Below, piece by piece: positions 30,226 to 40,586 of a stretch of 44,667 nt of DNA. The position numbers were made by a program, and so were the translations under genes. Within the stretch, counting starts at the first letter, position 1. Each line of letters starts with the position of its first letter. Source of the DNA: Phlegmacium glaucopus (lineage: Eukaryota > Basidiomycota > Agaricomycetes > Agaricales > Cortinariaceae); the NCBI GenBank assembly GCA_015039465.1, contig MU130547.1, positions 136,853-181,519 on the forward strand, in the 5' to 3' direction. The notes below the pieces were generated by a model. The model made no database searches. It worked only from the letters and a program-made list of their open reading frames with translations, and was not told where the DNA came from.

Positions 30226-32837
30226 CTAAATCTCAATCAAAGAATGGGGGTCAAATGTCACACCACTGGTGCCTTCCTCTATGTCACCTTCATCAGCAGT
30301 CCAGTCCATCTTGTCAACAGCAGCATGAAGAATGACTCCCCACTTTGTGTCATCGAGACGGCCAGCTGACGCTGCCCACCCACAGGTTTTCCCACCCCAC
30401 ACAGCATCTGTGTACCCTGTGTACCGATTCACTTTGCGTTTTTTGGCAGCATTGGTGTCATCGTCGAACGTGTCATGGCCATCAAGTCCCACATGGCCTG
30501 CTTTGATTAATTCAAGGCTGCGTTTGAGCTACAGGTAAAGAACATTAGCCAGAGTTGATAGCATGTACTCCGACGTACCACAGCAGTTGCAATTGCAAGT
30601 GCCCCCACAGGATATCCATACTGAATCACGTTGTTCATTGTCTTCTTAATGTGAGCAGCGAGGCACGCAGTGACAAGAGGGCTTAAAAATGCCCCCTTGT
30701 TCCCCTGTGGTATGTAACATGAGAAGAGATTGACAGAAACCATAAAATAGATAACGAACACACCTTGTTATCATCAGGATTTTGGTAAATGAAATGGTAG
30801 TTTTTGAGGTAGAACTCTGCCACACTTGGTGCATCTTCTTGCTCCACCCCTGCTTTTTTGAGGGCCTGCAGGACAAGATGAAGTCCCTCCTTGCCCATGG
30901 AGCTGCGCCAGTTGGTGGGGGCATCACCTGCCTAAATGCCAAGGATTAGACAGCATTAAGAACTCACTACTATCAGAAAAAACTTACTACGTGAACAATG
31001 GCCTCGCGACTGCCACCAACCACCTCATTTTTGATAGAGGGAAATATGGTCCCCCATACCTCTGTAATGACGTCTTCCATGAGTGCATTCGTTCCAAACG
31101 GGTCCTCAAGTGTTGCAGCCCAATGAATGAGGGTCGGCTTGAAGGATCTTCTCCACTCACGAGCGTAGGTTATATTTGCTGCCCCGCAAGGAAACAAAAG
31201 TGAGGAGAAAGTGTACTTCACCTTCTTGACACGACGACCACTCGATGATGTTTCTGCTGGGACTGGCTCGAAAATTCTGATGGTAGTTGTCTATTGAGTC
31301 AGGTAATAAGGAGCTAGACAGTGCAGTCAGACAGATTGCACTCACCCGGTTTCCTCGGACAGTGACTGCTGGCTTCTTCATGTTGCGAGCAGCTCTGACC
31401 ACTTCGACAGGCTTGTCTTCATCAAATTCTCCTCCAGCATATTCAAGTGGGTCTTGGTCTTCAACCAGCTCGTGTGAAGATGCATTCCAAGCTACAAAGG
31501 GTGAGCATCAATCTGTCTCAGATAACAAACAGTTGTGATAACAAACCTGAGATTGTATCCAGCCGCTGCTTGGCAAGTTTATTGGACCACCCAGAGAGAA
31601 GGCCTCCCTCATCTTTCTTGGCACATTTCTTGACAACTGGGCCTCTGAAATGTGAGACACTTGGTAGTTGAGTGTTTACAATTTGGTAGCCTGTCGAAAC
31701 TTACACAGATTTGTTATCTAGCTGTTTTCGCTTGTGTGTTGCTGGCAGTTTCATTTTGGTGATGAAATTGGTGGCAGTATTTCCTGCGATGGCTGAGTTG
31801 TTGCGTGCATGGTTGATTGCCTTGCGAAAGTCGCCTCGCTTTGGTTTTTTGGGGTTCTAGAAAGTTTCATCATTGTGGTCAACAATCACATAAGCATGGA
31901 TGACAGAAATAACTCGCCTTAGCAGCTTTCACTTTGCCCAGTTTCTTTGCAGCTTCGTGGACCTCACAGAGGTCAAACTCCCCATCGGAGTTGGACTTGG
32001 ACCCCTTATCACCATCATCAGAGTCCATGACATAATCTTTGTCCTTATCATGATCTCCATCTGACTGATCCTCAAAACCAAGACCTCGACCATCGCTGGA
32101 CTCTGTGTCAACTACAGACTCATCAGGAATATCCACCAGTCCTTCCAATGATATGTAGTCCTGTTCTGCTGGTCCAAGATCAGCAATCTTCGACTCAGGC
32201 TCCAGCACTAGCTGTTCTTGTTCCTCATCTGAACCACCATCGGACTCTAGACTGTTACTTTCAGCTTCTTCAGATTTCAAGGCATCCTCAGGCACCTAAA
32301 GACATTCCAAGGCATAAATCTCCTTCTCACAACAAACAATTGATTGCTGAGTCATACCTTTAAAGCAAATTTTGAGGCATCCTCAGGCACCTAAAGATGT
32401 TCCCAGGCATAAATCTCCTTCTCGCAACAAACAATGGATCGCCGAGTCATACCTTTAAAGCTATGTCCTTTGCCAGGAGCTTATGCTGCGTCATGGTACA
32501 TTTTACCTATCCAGTCAGTACAAGGATCAGAACTCAAGGCAACAATCAGGGAATGAGATAACACAATCACCACACAATGGGCTGGTAACAAATCAGGCCA
32601 AGCCATATGCTTCTGGCATTGCTGGTCTTCTCTGCAAAGCAGGTCTTCAAACGCAGCGACACATTGTTTCTGCTAGGCTGCGACACTGACCTTCTTCTCT
32701 TCTGCCATGGCAGCAAAGGTAGCAGCTATTTCCTTATCTTGTTGAACTTGTGCTGATGAGCGCTGTTTCTTGTTGTCCAGAAGCTTGTCTGTGGCCTCCT
32801 GGTTCATGACAGCACTACGCTTTGGACAGTCAGTCAT
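30226..32837 (-). CDS. Mushroom-family protein, 12 exons, resembles DUF6532 proteins
   Basis: Exons (minus strand) 32691-32837, 32453-32485, 32358-32390, 31918-32295, 31705-31856, 31547-31644, 31346-31491, 31222-31290, 30988-31155, 30764-30931, 30579-30704 and 30226-30528 close in frame to about 606 residues. The start is MTDCPKRSAVMNQEATDKLL; an in-frame ATG at 32900 is possible. An acidic Ser-rich region (exon 31918-32295) and a basic stretch (NPKKPKRGDFRKAINHARNN) precede a globular C-terminal half (WRRSFKPTLIHWAATLEDPF, GAFLSPLVTACLAAHIKKTM, YGYPVGALAIATAV). That layout is, from memory, like the Agaricomycete DUF6532 family, whose function is unknown. One intron uses a GC donor (GCGAGT at 31917). 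It is divergent from the neighbouring Plavaka transposase by about 250 bp and could be a second gene of that element or merely its neighbour. Confidence 0.65.
32291..32470 (-). repeat. Tandem duplication of a 33-nt exon with its intron
   Basis: Two units of about 95 bp. Each consists of a GCTTTAAAG exon end, a GTATGACTC donor, an intron with ATTGTTTGTTG and GGAGATTTATGCC, a TCTTTAG acceptor, then GTGCCTGAGGATGCCT. One unit gives the micro-exon VPEDASKFALK (32358-32390); its sister begins the large exon VPEDALKSEE. The adjacent micro-exon HKLLAKDIALK is also 33 nt and ends in the same ALK-donor context. Confidence 0.7.
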
Positions 32838-33087
32838 AATTGGGCAAGGGTGGTGACTCAGGGAGGGAGAGGTTGAAGATGCAACAGAGAAAAACTTCAT
32901 GGGAATTCACGGTTATGGCTCAAAATTCAACCTGGATTTCAACCCCCTATCCCTTTTTTTGCAGCTGTTTCTGAAGGTTCAACATAAATTTCAAATCTGC
33001 ATTGCTATCATGGGTACATCCACTTTGTTCTTGCCACACTGGCCCTATTCACATTTCATTTGTGCGTTCAGCAATCCCAACACTCTG

Positions 33088-36000
33088 ATGAACCACCTAC
33101 GTAAATTTCCATGTACCTTCCGCGACCAAGGTTGTTCAAAGCGATTTTGAAGCCAAGGTGGATGTACCTACCATATTCGCACATGCCATATCAATCACAA
33201 TGTTGTAACCCCACCTCCTGTTTCTCCTGAGTCCCCTGAGCCAGTAATATTGTCCCCACTTGGTGGTTCACACACAGATTTACCAATTCATGACCAAGAT
33301 GCCATCCCACACCCCCAATTCCCATTACCCATGGAAGCTTCTTCATCGCACGCATCATCTCCAACACAACTTAAAAAAAAAAATTATCACCCTTGGTTGA
33401 CAGGCGAGTTAGTTTTGATCACGCGTTCATCAGATTTTTTAACTCACACGGCTTGCTACTTATTGCTAGGCAGGCCTTGTGACAAGGAGGGCAGATTTTT
33501 ACCTGATGGAACACCACCTTTGCCAAGGTCTAATGCAGGGCCGGATAACTGGGATCTGTTTGATGATGAGGTCCAATTCCTGACAGGGGACTTTCTGTAC
33601 TGGCAAGAGGAGATGTCAGCAGGTAATATAGACACTCTCTTGGATCTCTGGGCGCTCAGTATGGCAAAGAATGATGACCTGGGCCCGTTTACATCATACA
33701 AACACATGTATGCAACCATTGACAACATCAATCAAGGAGATGCACCATGGAAATCATTTACAATGTCTTACACAGGCGAACTTGGCCCAAACGCACCTAG
33801 CTGGCAACTTGAAGATTACGAAGTTTGGTTCCAAGACCCAGATGTTGTGATTCGGAATATGCTCAACAACCCTGACTTTGCTGGTCAGTTCGATTATGCC
33901 CCTTACATTGACCTTGACAAGGCTGGGCAGAGGAGGTGGAATGAGTTTATGTCAGGAAATTTCTCCTGGAGACACGCTGTGAGTTACATGATGTTTTCAC
34001 TTGGTCTATAATGAACTCATCCAAAAACTGAGGTTTAGACTGAGATATATGAGGCAGATGAAACAACAGAAGGAACAATGTATTGTCCTGTAATCCTAGG
34101 TGCAGACAAAACCACGGTCTCGGTGGCAACAGGACATGTCGAATACCATCCACTCTACCTTTCAATAGGAAACGTCCACAACACTGTTCGGCATGCACAC
34201 CGAAATGCTGTTGTGCCCATTGGGTTTCTTGCAATCCCCAAGAGTGTTACATTCCGTCATACGTGACTCCGGTCCGACTCCGACGGAGTTGTTTCCGGTA
34301 GTCCGTACTCCTTTCCAGTACTCTCCCTTGTTTCCGGTTCTACTCCACCTACGTCCGACTCCGAGACTTTTCCGTATCATTCTGACTCTTCTGACGTCAC
34401 TCCAAACCCATTACCACTTCTTCACCCCTACCACTATTCTTTGTCATCATCTTTCCCACCATCAGTCAGCATACCCGCCATGGATTATTCACCCAAGAAT
34501 GCAGAACCTTTTCCGGGAGCAGAACGCAGCACTTATATTTATATTCTATATTTCGGTTGCAATTCCTTTTATATTTAAAGTACTCGAACTTGTATGTTTT
34601 CCCTTAGTTCGAATATCAACTTAGTTTCCCTCCTCTTGTTTTTCCTCTAAGTCACTGAGGTCTTCCGACTTGTTACTTTCTTCTTCCGTTCCGAAATCAG
34701 GACACCTTAGGAGCTGGGCGGCACAGCACATACGCTGAGGCCAATGTCCTTTCCGGGTTACTGTTCCGGTTCCGGTTCCATCCGTTCCGGAGTAACTCCG
34801 ACGTGACTTCTCCTTTTGTTTTAAACTTAACAAAGAGTATGTGAACTTGTTGAGCTTGATAGACTGTGCCTTACCAGTTATCTTTTAGGTGACCAAAAAT
34901 ATGACAATGACCCCTTGTTTCGCAAATTCAAACGCCAAATGTACCACGCCACGCTCACAACTATTCTCAAACCACTATGTCCAGGCATGACTGAACCTGT
35001 GATTTGTTGTTGCCCTGATGGGCACCACCGACAAATTATTTACAACCTTGTGGCCTTTATTGCTGATTATCCTGAGCAAGTCACACTTGCTGGGACTGTC
35101 TCAGGCTGGTGTCCCAAGTAGGTTTGTCTCAGTCTCAGGCCATATGATCATTCCTAATTCATGGCAGATGTACAGCATTGCCAAGTGATATAGATGGTCT
35201 TCATGGTTGTCGCACTCAAGCATTCACGGATGACTTACTGGAGACACTCGATTCCAAGACTTTGTGGGATGAGTATGGAATTGATGATGATATTCTGGTA
35301 TGTAAAAGATGTTACACCTTCTGTCTTTTTCTGACCACAAACCAGCCGTTCACACATGACTTTCCACGAGCTGATATTTATGAGATCTTAACACCAGATT
35401 TACTTCATCAGGTTATCAAAGGAATGTTCAAAGACCATTTGGTTACCTGGGTTGGTGAGTACCTTGTTATTGAACATGGAGAAGCACGAGCAAATGAAAT
35501 CCTTGACGACATTGACTGGCAGTCTGTCCACTTTCCTTTATTTCTAAATCTGACTACATTTGATAATGGAACATTCTAGAATTTCCGCAGCTCCACTCTT
35601 CCCAAACCTTTGTTGATTCCCACATGGCTGTCACTTCAAACAATGGATGGGTGATGATTTGAAGGCCTTAATGAAGGTGTGTTGAAGCTTACTTGAGACC
35701 TAAGTTACAGTGACTTGCATCTAAAATTCTACACCAGGTTTACGTGTCAGCTGTTGCTGGTCATATTCCTTCAGATATGACTCAAGCCATGGATGTTTTC
35801 TATATTGCCCATCATGCTGATTTGGACCACGCGGCACTCAAAGCCTTCGACACAGCGCTTACAAAGTTTTACACACTTCGGGAAGTGTTTCATACCTCAG
35901 GTGTTCGGCCAACTGGCTTCTCACTCCCACGGCAACACTCCCTCTCCCACTATCACCACCTCATTGAGGAGTTTGGAGCCCCAGGGGGGTATGCTCTTCT

Positions 36001-37038
36001 ATCACGGAGTCCCATCATATCACCACTGTCAAAAAGCCCTGGCGTCGGTCCAGTCATTACAAGGCCCTTGGCCAAATGCTCATAACTAACCAGTGGCTGG
36101 ACAAATTAGCCACAGCAAGGGCTGATTTCATTAACTGTGGCATGTTGGATCCCAAGAATCCACAACCCCCGGGTGTGCCCAGGCCAGGGGGTGTACCTGC
36201 AGTTGGACAGGCAAATAGGGATGAAGGTGAGGCAGAGGATGAGGAGGGTGAGCAACCAGTAGCTGGTCCTGCTGGCCCTGCACGAGTGGCAATGGTAACA
36301 GGCAATGTAACTCTTGCCCGGACTCAGAGTGCGTCTCTTTTCTATTGTGCTGTCTACCCTTTTTCTAATATGCCTTTAGTCCATCATTATCCACGTTCTT
36401 TGGAGGCACTTGCGGCTCATATCAATCAGCCTCGACTACCTGCACTAGCTCGCTGCTTTCTTTTTGACCAACTCAACACAAACCCTGACATCACATCCAA
36501 TGATGTTGACCTCGAAGACTGCATATTGATTGAGAACAAGATCTCTGTCTTTTACTCTGCCGTCGCCTCATTTTTTGCCCCAAGCAATGACTGTGGCCTT
36601 CGTGGGATGCGTCGGGAATGTATCTGATCCTGTCCGCTGTGGCAAGGCAAGGCGCCACACCGGGATTGTGTCTTTGTAGTTGAGGACAAAAATAAGCCTG
36701 GGTTTTGTGGGATGAATGTTGCACGCGTCCAATTGTTCTTCTCCTTCACACACAACAGTAAAACATATCCATGTACCCTCGTCAAGTGGTTCTCAAGAAT
36801 TGGTCGGTCATGCGATAGCAATACAGGAATGTGGAAGGTTCGTCCAGATATCTAACAGGGTCAGCGTTTATGTTCTGTGATTCATCTTGATTCAATTCTG
36901 CGTGGGGCACACCTCCTGCCCATTTTCGGAGACAACTTCTTACCAATGAACTTTGATTACTCTTATTCTCTTGATGCGTTTGCAGGTTACTATGTCAACC
37001 ATTTTGCAGATCACCACTCTCATGAAATCATCTCTTAG
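33088..37038 (+). pseudogene. Plavaka-type DNA transposase, inactivated
   Basis: Seven exons join in phase: 33088-33978, 34039-34243, 34889-35117, 35168-35297, 35346-35521, 35580-35676 and 35738-37038. The protein starts with a C2H2-like finger (CTFRDQGC...GGCTYHIRTCHINHN). It continues with the conserved blocks of basidiomycete Plavaka transposases: VIRNMLNNPDFAGQFDYAPY, LMSGNW-like FMSGNFSWRH, VILGADKTTVSVATGHVEY, LSIGNVHNTVRHAHRNAVVP, FRKFKRQMYHATL, CPDGHHRQIIYNLVAFIADY, WCPKCTALPSDI, ILTPDLLHQVIKGMFKDHLV. It is dead: TGA inside the finger (33148), TGA 35614, a 1-nt deletion at the G-run 35984-35989, TGA 36625 and TAA 36853. It would end at TAG 37036. The intron after IPKS holds a solo LTR. 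Element termini were not found. Confidence 0.88.
34245..34832. mobile_element. Solo LTR (588 bp) in a transposase intron
   Basis: Begins TGTTACATTCCGTCATACG and ends TTTTAAACTTAACA (tips TGTTA/TAACA), with a perfect 5-bp duplication AAGAG at 34240-34244 and 34833-34837. Removing it restores CCCAAGAGTATGTGAAC, that is codons IPK plus A followed by a canonical GTATGTG donor, and a short intron ending TTTTAG at 34888. The interior has TCCGAC/TCCGG words and CCTTTTCCGG-like patches. No retroelement internal domain is present. Confidence 0.92.
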
Positions 37039-38380
37039 TCTATCATTGTTTCACTTGCTTTATTCTTCAAATAGCTTTCCTTTGTGTTTGCAGGTCACAG
37101 TGGGTTTCCTCACTCGGTTCTTTCCTGTGATAGTATAGTAGTTCAATTACAGAGAATTGCCTGAAAGCATGAGTATGAGATCAGTAAATTGGTACTACTA
37201 TACTCTGGAATAGAAGTGCTAGACCTAGGAGAGCAGTCTGGAGTACTGGAGAAATTATTAGAAAAATCCGAAACTAGCCCTAGTGAGTCTAATAAGTCTA
37301 CCACTTTCTAGCAGTTACAGCCAGGCCAGTGGCGTGCTATTTTCCTGATGGGCTTCAAGATTATGACATCAGTTTCGTATTTTCATGCTACTCTACGGGC
37401 AAGTATAAGAGATTTTGTAAGTTATGAGGGTGATTATAGGGAGGAAAAGAAAAGGGGACCAATGGTTAAGTCATGATGCGGATACTTTCTTGACCCAATG
37501 TCATATAATCGATATGCGCTTAGAAATATACCGAAAGGACGAGGACGAGAATGACAATAATCTATGCTGTCGCATCTGTACCTAAAAACTTCCCTTCCTG
37601 CATGATTTTCTCTATAACGTGCCTCCCTCTTCAGACGCACCATTGTGCCATTGCTCAAGACCCCTCCAGAAGCACAAAAAGTATTGGAAATAACGCTCAA
37701 GGGAGTTGCATACAGGATTACCATCTACTGTCATGAGTGAGTCATTAGAAGCACTGTCTTTAATGATGGAGCACAAATGGGTTTGACGACGTCCATGGGA
37801 GCTCTCAATTATTCGAGGAACAATATGTCAAGGTAGTCTGTCGGCGTAATCTGGGCGCTTGCTTGAGGAATTTGGTTTATATCGGGAATTTCTACTGCGC
37901 CTCAGACTTCTCACTCACTCTGGATTATAATTGTCGACTCTGGTGCTCTTAATAGTTCAGCCTTGCTTCCTCATAGTCATAGACTTCCTCTTTACAAATT
38001 TCATATGAGCGTTTATTCTTTGATAGTAATAGTTGTATTGGAAAGTTTGACTCACTGGCCCCTCTCCATTTTCTTTTTCAACCTCTAGTGAGCGCACTAC
38101 GATGTAGGTAGGTATTCATAACCTAGCCGAAAAACCTCGATTCGGCAAACATTGCTTCGGTAGAAAAATATTTATGCCAGTGGACTATGGCTGCAAGCAA
38201 AAAAAAGGGTGTAATCTATCACACAAAGAAACATCTATTAAAACAGGACGTGAGATTCACTGTGGTATGATGCCTTTAAGTGAACAGTGTGTGAACCTAC
38301 CGCCATCTCATCAAAATGAAGTCTCCGACAACTGAACTGCGTTTTGGATCTTGCCAAAGCTCACACCTAGTGATTGACAT
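37039..38380. other. Gene-free spacer
   Basis: About 1.3 kb with no gene I can support. 37039-37330 may be the 3' end of the Plavaka element (it contains a further TTTGCAG acceptor-like site) but no terminal inverted repeat was recognised. 37330-38380 shows only short chance frames on both strands. Confidence 0.4.
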
Positions 38381-38955
38381 TCAGAAACTGAGATCCTGAT
38401 TCGTCACCGGTTTTTTGGCACCAGTTTTATCGATTTTCCAGATAGGAATGGCAGAGTCTGCTGCTGCTACTTTCGACGATTTCTCTACCTGATCCAAATC
38501 TCCTTGTATTTCTTCTTCAGTATCTTCGCTAGTGGATCGAAGTCTGGGATGAATGCCAAGAGTCGAGCAGAGTGCCTTGTATCGAGACCGAATCTGGCGT
38601 AAAAGTCTTGATATGTCAAGTGAGGAAGCAGCGTCATCTGAGATGGATGGGTTGACACGTGGAAATTGGGAGATATATTCCAGGAGATGTCGAATGTGTT
38701 GGGAGGATCGGCTGCCACAAAAAGAACGATAAATCAGATAACATATTGTTTTTAGGAGAATCAACCCAACTCGTCTTCCTTCGATTGCCGTTTGAGGATC
38801 GCCTTCCAGGTCAATGCGAAACCTTCATAGAATCCAATTTCCTCCCACATTTCAAAACCTTTTTCCCTGCCTAATGATCTTCCTTCTATTAATCCATGTA
38901 TACGTCCATGTGTAAAACCATCGTGATATCCCGAATCGTAGAAACTGGTGGTCAT
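38381..38955 (-). CDS. LTO1: LTO1 homologue (Yae1/Lto1 adaptor for Fe-S loading)
   Basis: Two exons on the minus strand, 38771-38955 and 38381-38711, with a 59-nt intron (GTTGGG...GGCAG); 171 residues. The first exon carries the diagnostic deca-GX3 pattern, Gly every fourth residue: YDSGYHDGFTHGRIHGLIEG, RSLGREKG, then EEIGFYEGF. The second holds the conserved RQIRSRYKALCSTLGI. Known role of the family: Lto1 with Yae1 links the cytosolic iron-sulfur assembly targeting complex to the ribosome recycling ATPase Rli1/ABCE1. The C-terminus, LSF, fits the [LIM]-[DES]-[WF] tail used for recognition by the targeting complex. The gene is head to head with GON7. The donor choice GTTGGG is the one that keeps the frame. 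Confidence 0.85.
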
Positions 38956-39156
38956 GCAGGCCTAGGTCAAGAGATTTACATTTTTGAAGAAGTTAAGAGT
39001 GCGTACGTTTGTTCAACATGAATGAGAGACTCTAGGTCAAATATCTCAGTCATTTTGAGAAACGTACCCTGAGGAGAACCTGAGGAGAAGGTGTATCGGC
39101 ATTTGTATTTGTTATGCGGAAGTTACCGCTCGGAGTCCAAGATTGAACTTAGTTCC
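38956..39156. promoter_or_regulatory. Shared intergenic promoter region of LTO1 and GON7
   Basis: Only about 200 bp separate the two divergent start codons, so both promoters must lie here. No TATA box is evident, which fits housekeeping genes. No specific element is claimed. Confidence 0.45.
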
Positions 39157-39456
39157 ATGATAAAGATTCAATACTCTCTAAACCTTCCAGAAGGAGTGGA
39201 CCCAGGAGATAAACCGACCTCCAAAACACACCAATTTAAAATTGACACTCCAGCGAGCAACGACAGCCAAGATGGGAAGAAATCATATTATGACGCTTTG
39301 CGGAATGCCTTGGGAGAGGCAAGGAGTCAAATTGGTGATGAATTAACAGCGTGGAGAGATTGGGTCGGTAAGAAGGAGCTGAAGAAGGAGCTGAAGAAAG
39401 GAAACGATGAAGAAGGGGAGGAAGAGGAGGAAGGTGACCGTGATGATTCTGTGTGA
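39157..39456 (+). CDS. GON7: GON7-like subunit of the EKC/KEOPS complex
   Basis: Single exon, 99 residues, start chosen at ATG 39157 (MIKIQYSLNLPEGVDPGD) because homologues begin this way. The open frame extends 22 codons further upstream. The features of fungal Gon7 are the Thr/Ser-His-x-F strand (TSKTHQFKIDTP), the helix YYDALRNALGEARSQIGDEL and TAWRDWVGKKE, and a disordered Lys/Glu-rich tail (KKELKKELKKGNDEEGEEE). Gon7 is a small, partly disordered subunit that binds Kae1 in the complex making tRNA t6A. Identification is by pattern, since the family is short and divergent. Confidence 0.7.
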   Translation: MIKIQYSLNLPEGVDPGDKPTSKTHQFKIDTPASNDSQDGKKSYYDALRNALGEARSQIGDELTAWRDWVGKKELKKELKKGNDEEGEEEEEGDRDDSV

Positions 39457-39696
39457 AAAGGTAGCTAGGAAATGAAGCTCTTGAAGTCATTACTGACATT
39501 AGCATTCCTGTAGATTCGAGCTCTTTCGTACATTGCTCGTTTGTCTAGATCTATACATCGAAGAGATCTCTTATCTACAAATCTACAACAGCCCAGTGTC
39601 TCCACCGTACCTGAATTGTCATTCCATTTCATATTACAGCTCCTGGGTTATGTCCATGTAGGTGCTGGGCTCCCATTCGAGTCTTAAAAAGTGATA

Positions 39697-40440
39697 TGGA
39701 TGCTGATTCAGGACATAGTTCATCGGGTGAAACGTCTGGAGTTTGGATGGCGGCATTCTTTGGGAATGAAGATGATGAGCCGTACCGCCTGTCCCACCGT
39801 TGCCGCTTTCAGTTCAGGTACCAAAATTGCTCTCAGAGTCGCCTTTTATAATGGAACATCTTCGCAGGAATCGAATCTGGATTCAAGAATAACCATGTCT
39901 TCCCCTTCTTCGAGACTTTTTGGATTCTTCTTCCTCGATCACTTCTTCATCCTCATCCTCACAGGCATATACGCACAAATCTCCCACCCAGCATCTCGTT
40001 AGCTCTTACCTATAGCCTTTTGACTCCTCAACCTAGGCCGTTGGGTCAGAGACCGTTACTGCCGAGTCAGATAGTAGCGATTGGGTCGGAGGGTTCGGGG
40101 TATGGTGGGAGTGGAATAATGGCCGAGTTGAGATCACAGGTCTCCTCTCCTGGCGTTACCACCACCACTGCCCCATCCGACGTCACGTCAGTCCTTGAAT
40201 GGGATGCCTCCATCGACGTGGCCGTTTGACTTGATACGACTTATGACGATGATGATGTATTCTTGGAAGGAGATGGTCGTGGGTGCAGAACTACAGGATC
40301 ATGACGCTCATGGTGATGCTATGGCTCGATCTATGGATCATCCTATGGGTCACTCCGATCGTTTCGACCAGGAAACCCAGCGAGACGACGAACTGGAAGA
40401 GCAGGAAAAAGGGGGTCATATACATATGTATTATCAGTAA
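39697..40440 (+). CDS. Probable multi-exon gene, product not recognised
   Basis: Several protein-like stretches on the plus strand but no splice model that I trust. From ATG 39697: MDADSGHSSSGETSGVWMAA and FFGNEDDEPYRLSHRCRFQF. Around 40021-40215 comes a Pro/Ser/Thr-rich stretch (PRPLGQRPLLPSQIVAIGSE, SDVTSVLEWDASIDV), and around 40280-40440 a His/Asp/Glu-rich tail (MARSMDHPMGHSDRFDQETQ, RDDELEEQEKGG, ending at TAA 40438). Possible introns include GTACCAAAA...TTCGCAG at about 39818-39867. Exon borders, start and function are uncertain; it may also be two unrelated fragments. Confidence 0.3.
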
Positions 40441-40586
40441 TATTCGAACAATTTTAGGACCAAGCTAGCAAGCCTTATGTATATATTATATTTCTGTGCA
40501 CTCAGAGTCACTGATATCCTGCGAAAAAAAAAGCCATACAAAATGTGAGGTTGCATAAATAGCAAGACAAACGGACACTGACTACC

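Noticed and set aside
32899..33087. Upstream extension of the transposase frame beginning near 32899
   Set aside because: The stretch before the C2H2-like finger has no similarity to the family and overlaps the start of the divergent gene; 33088 is the first ATG that fits.
34193..34624. Open frame of 143 codons crossing the transposase exon and LTR
   Set aside because: It is out of frame with the transposase and continues into LTR sequence; the transposase frame explains the exon.
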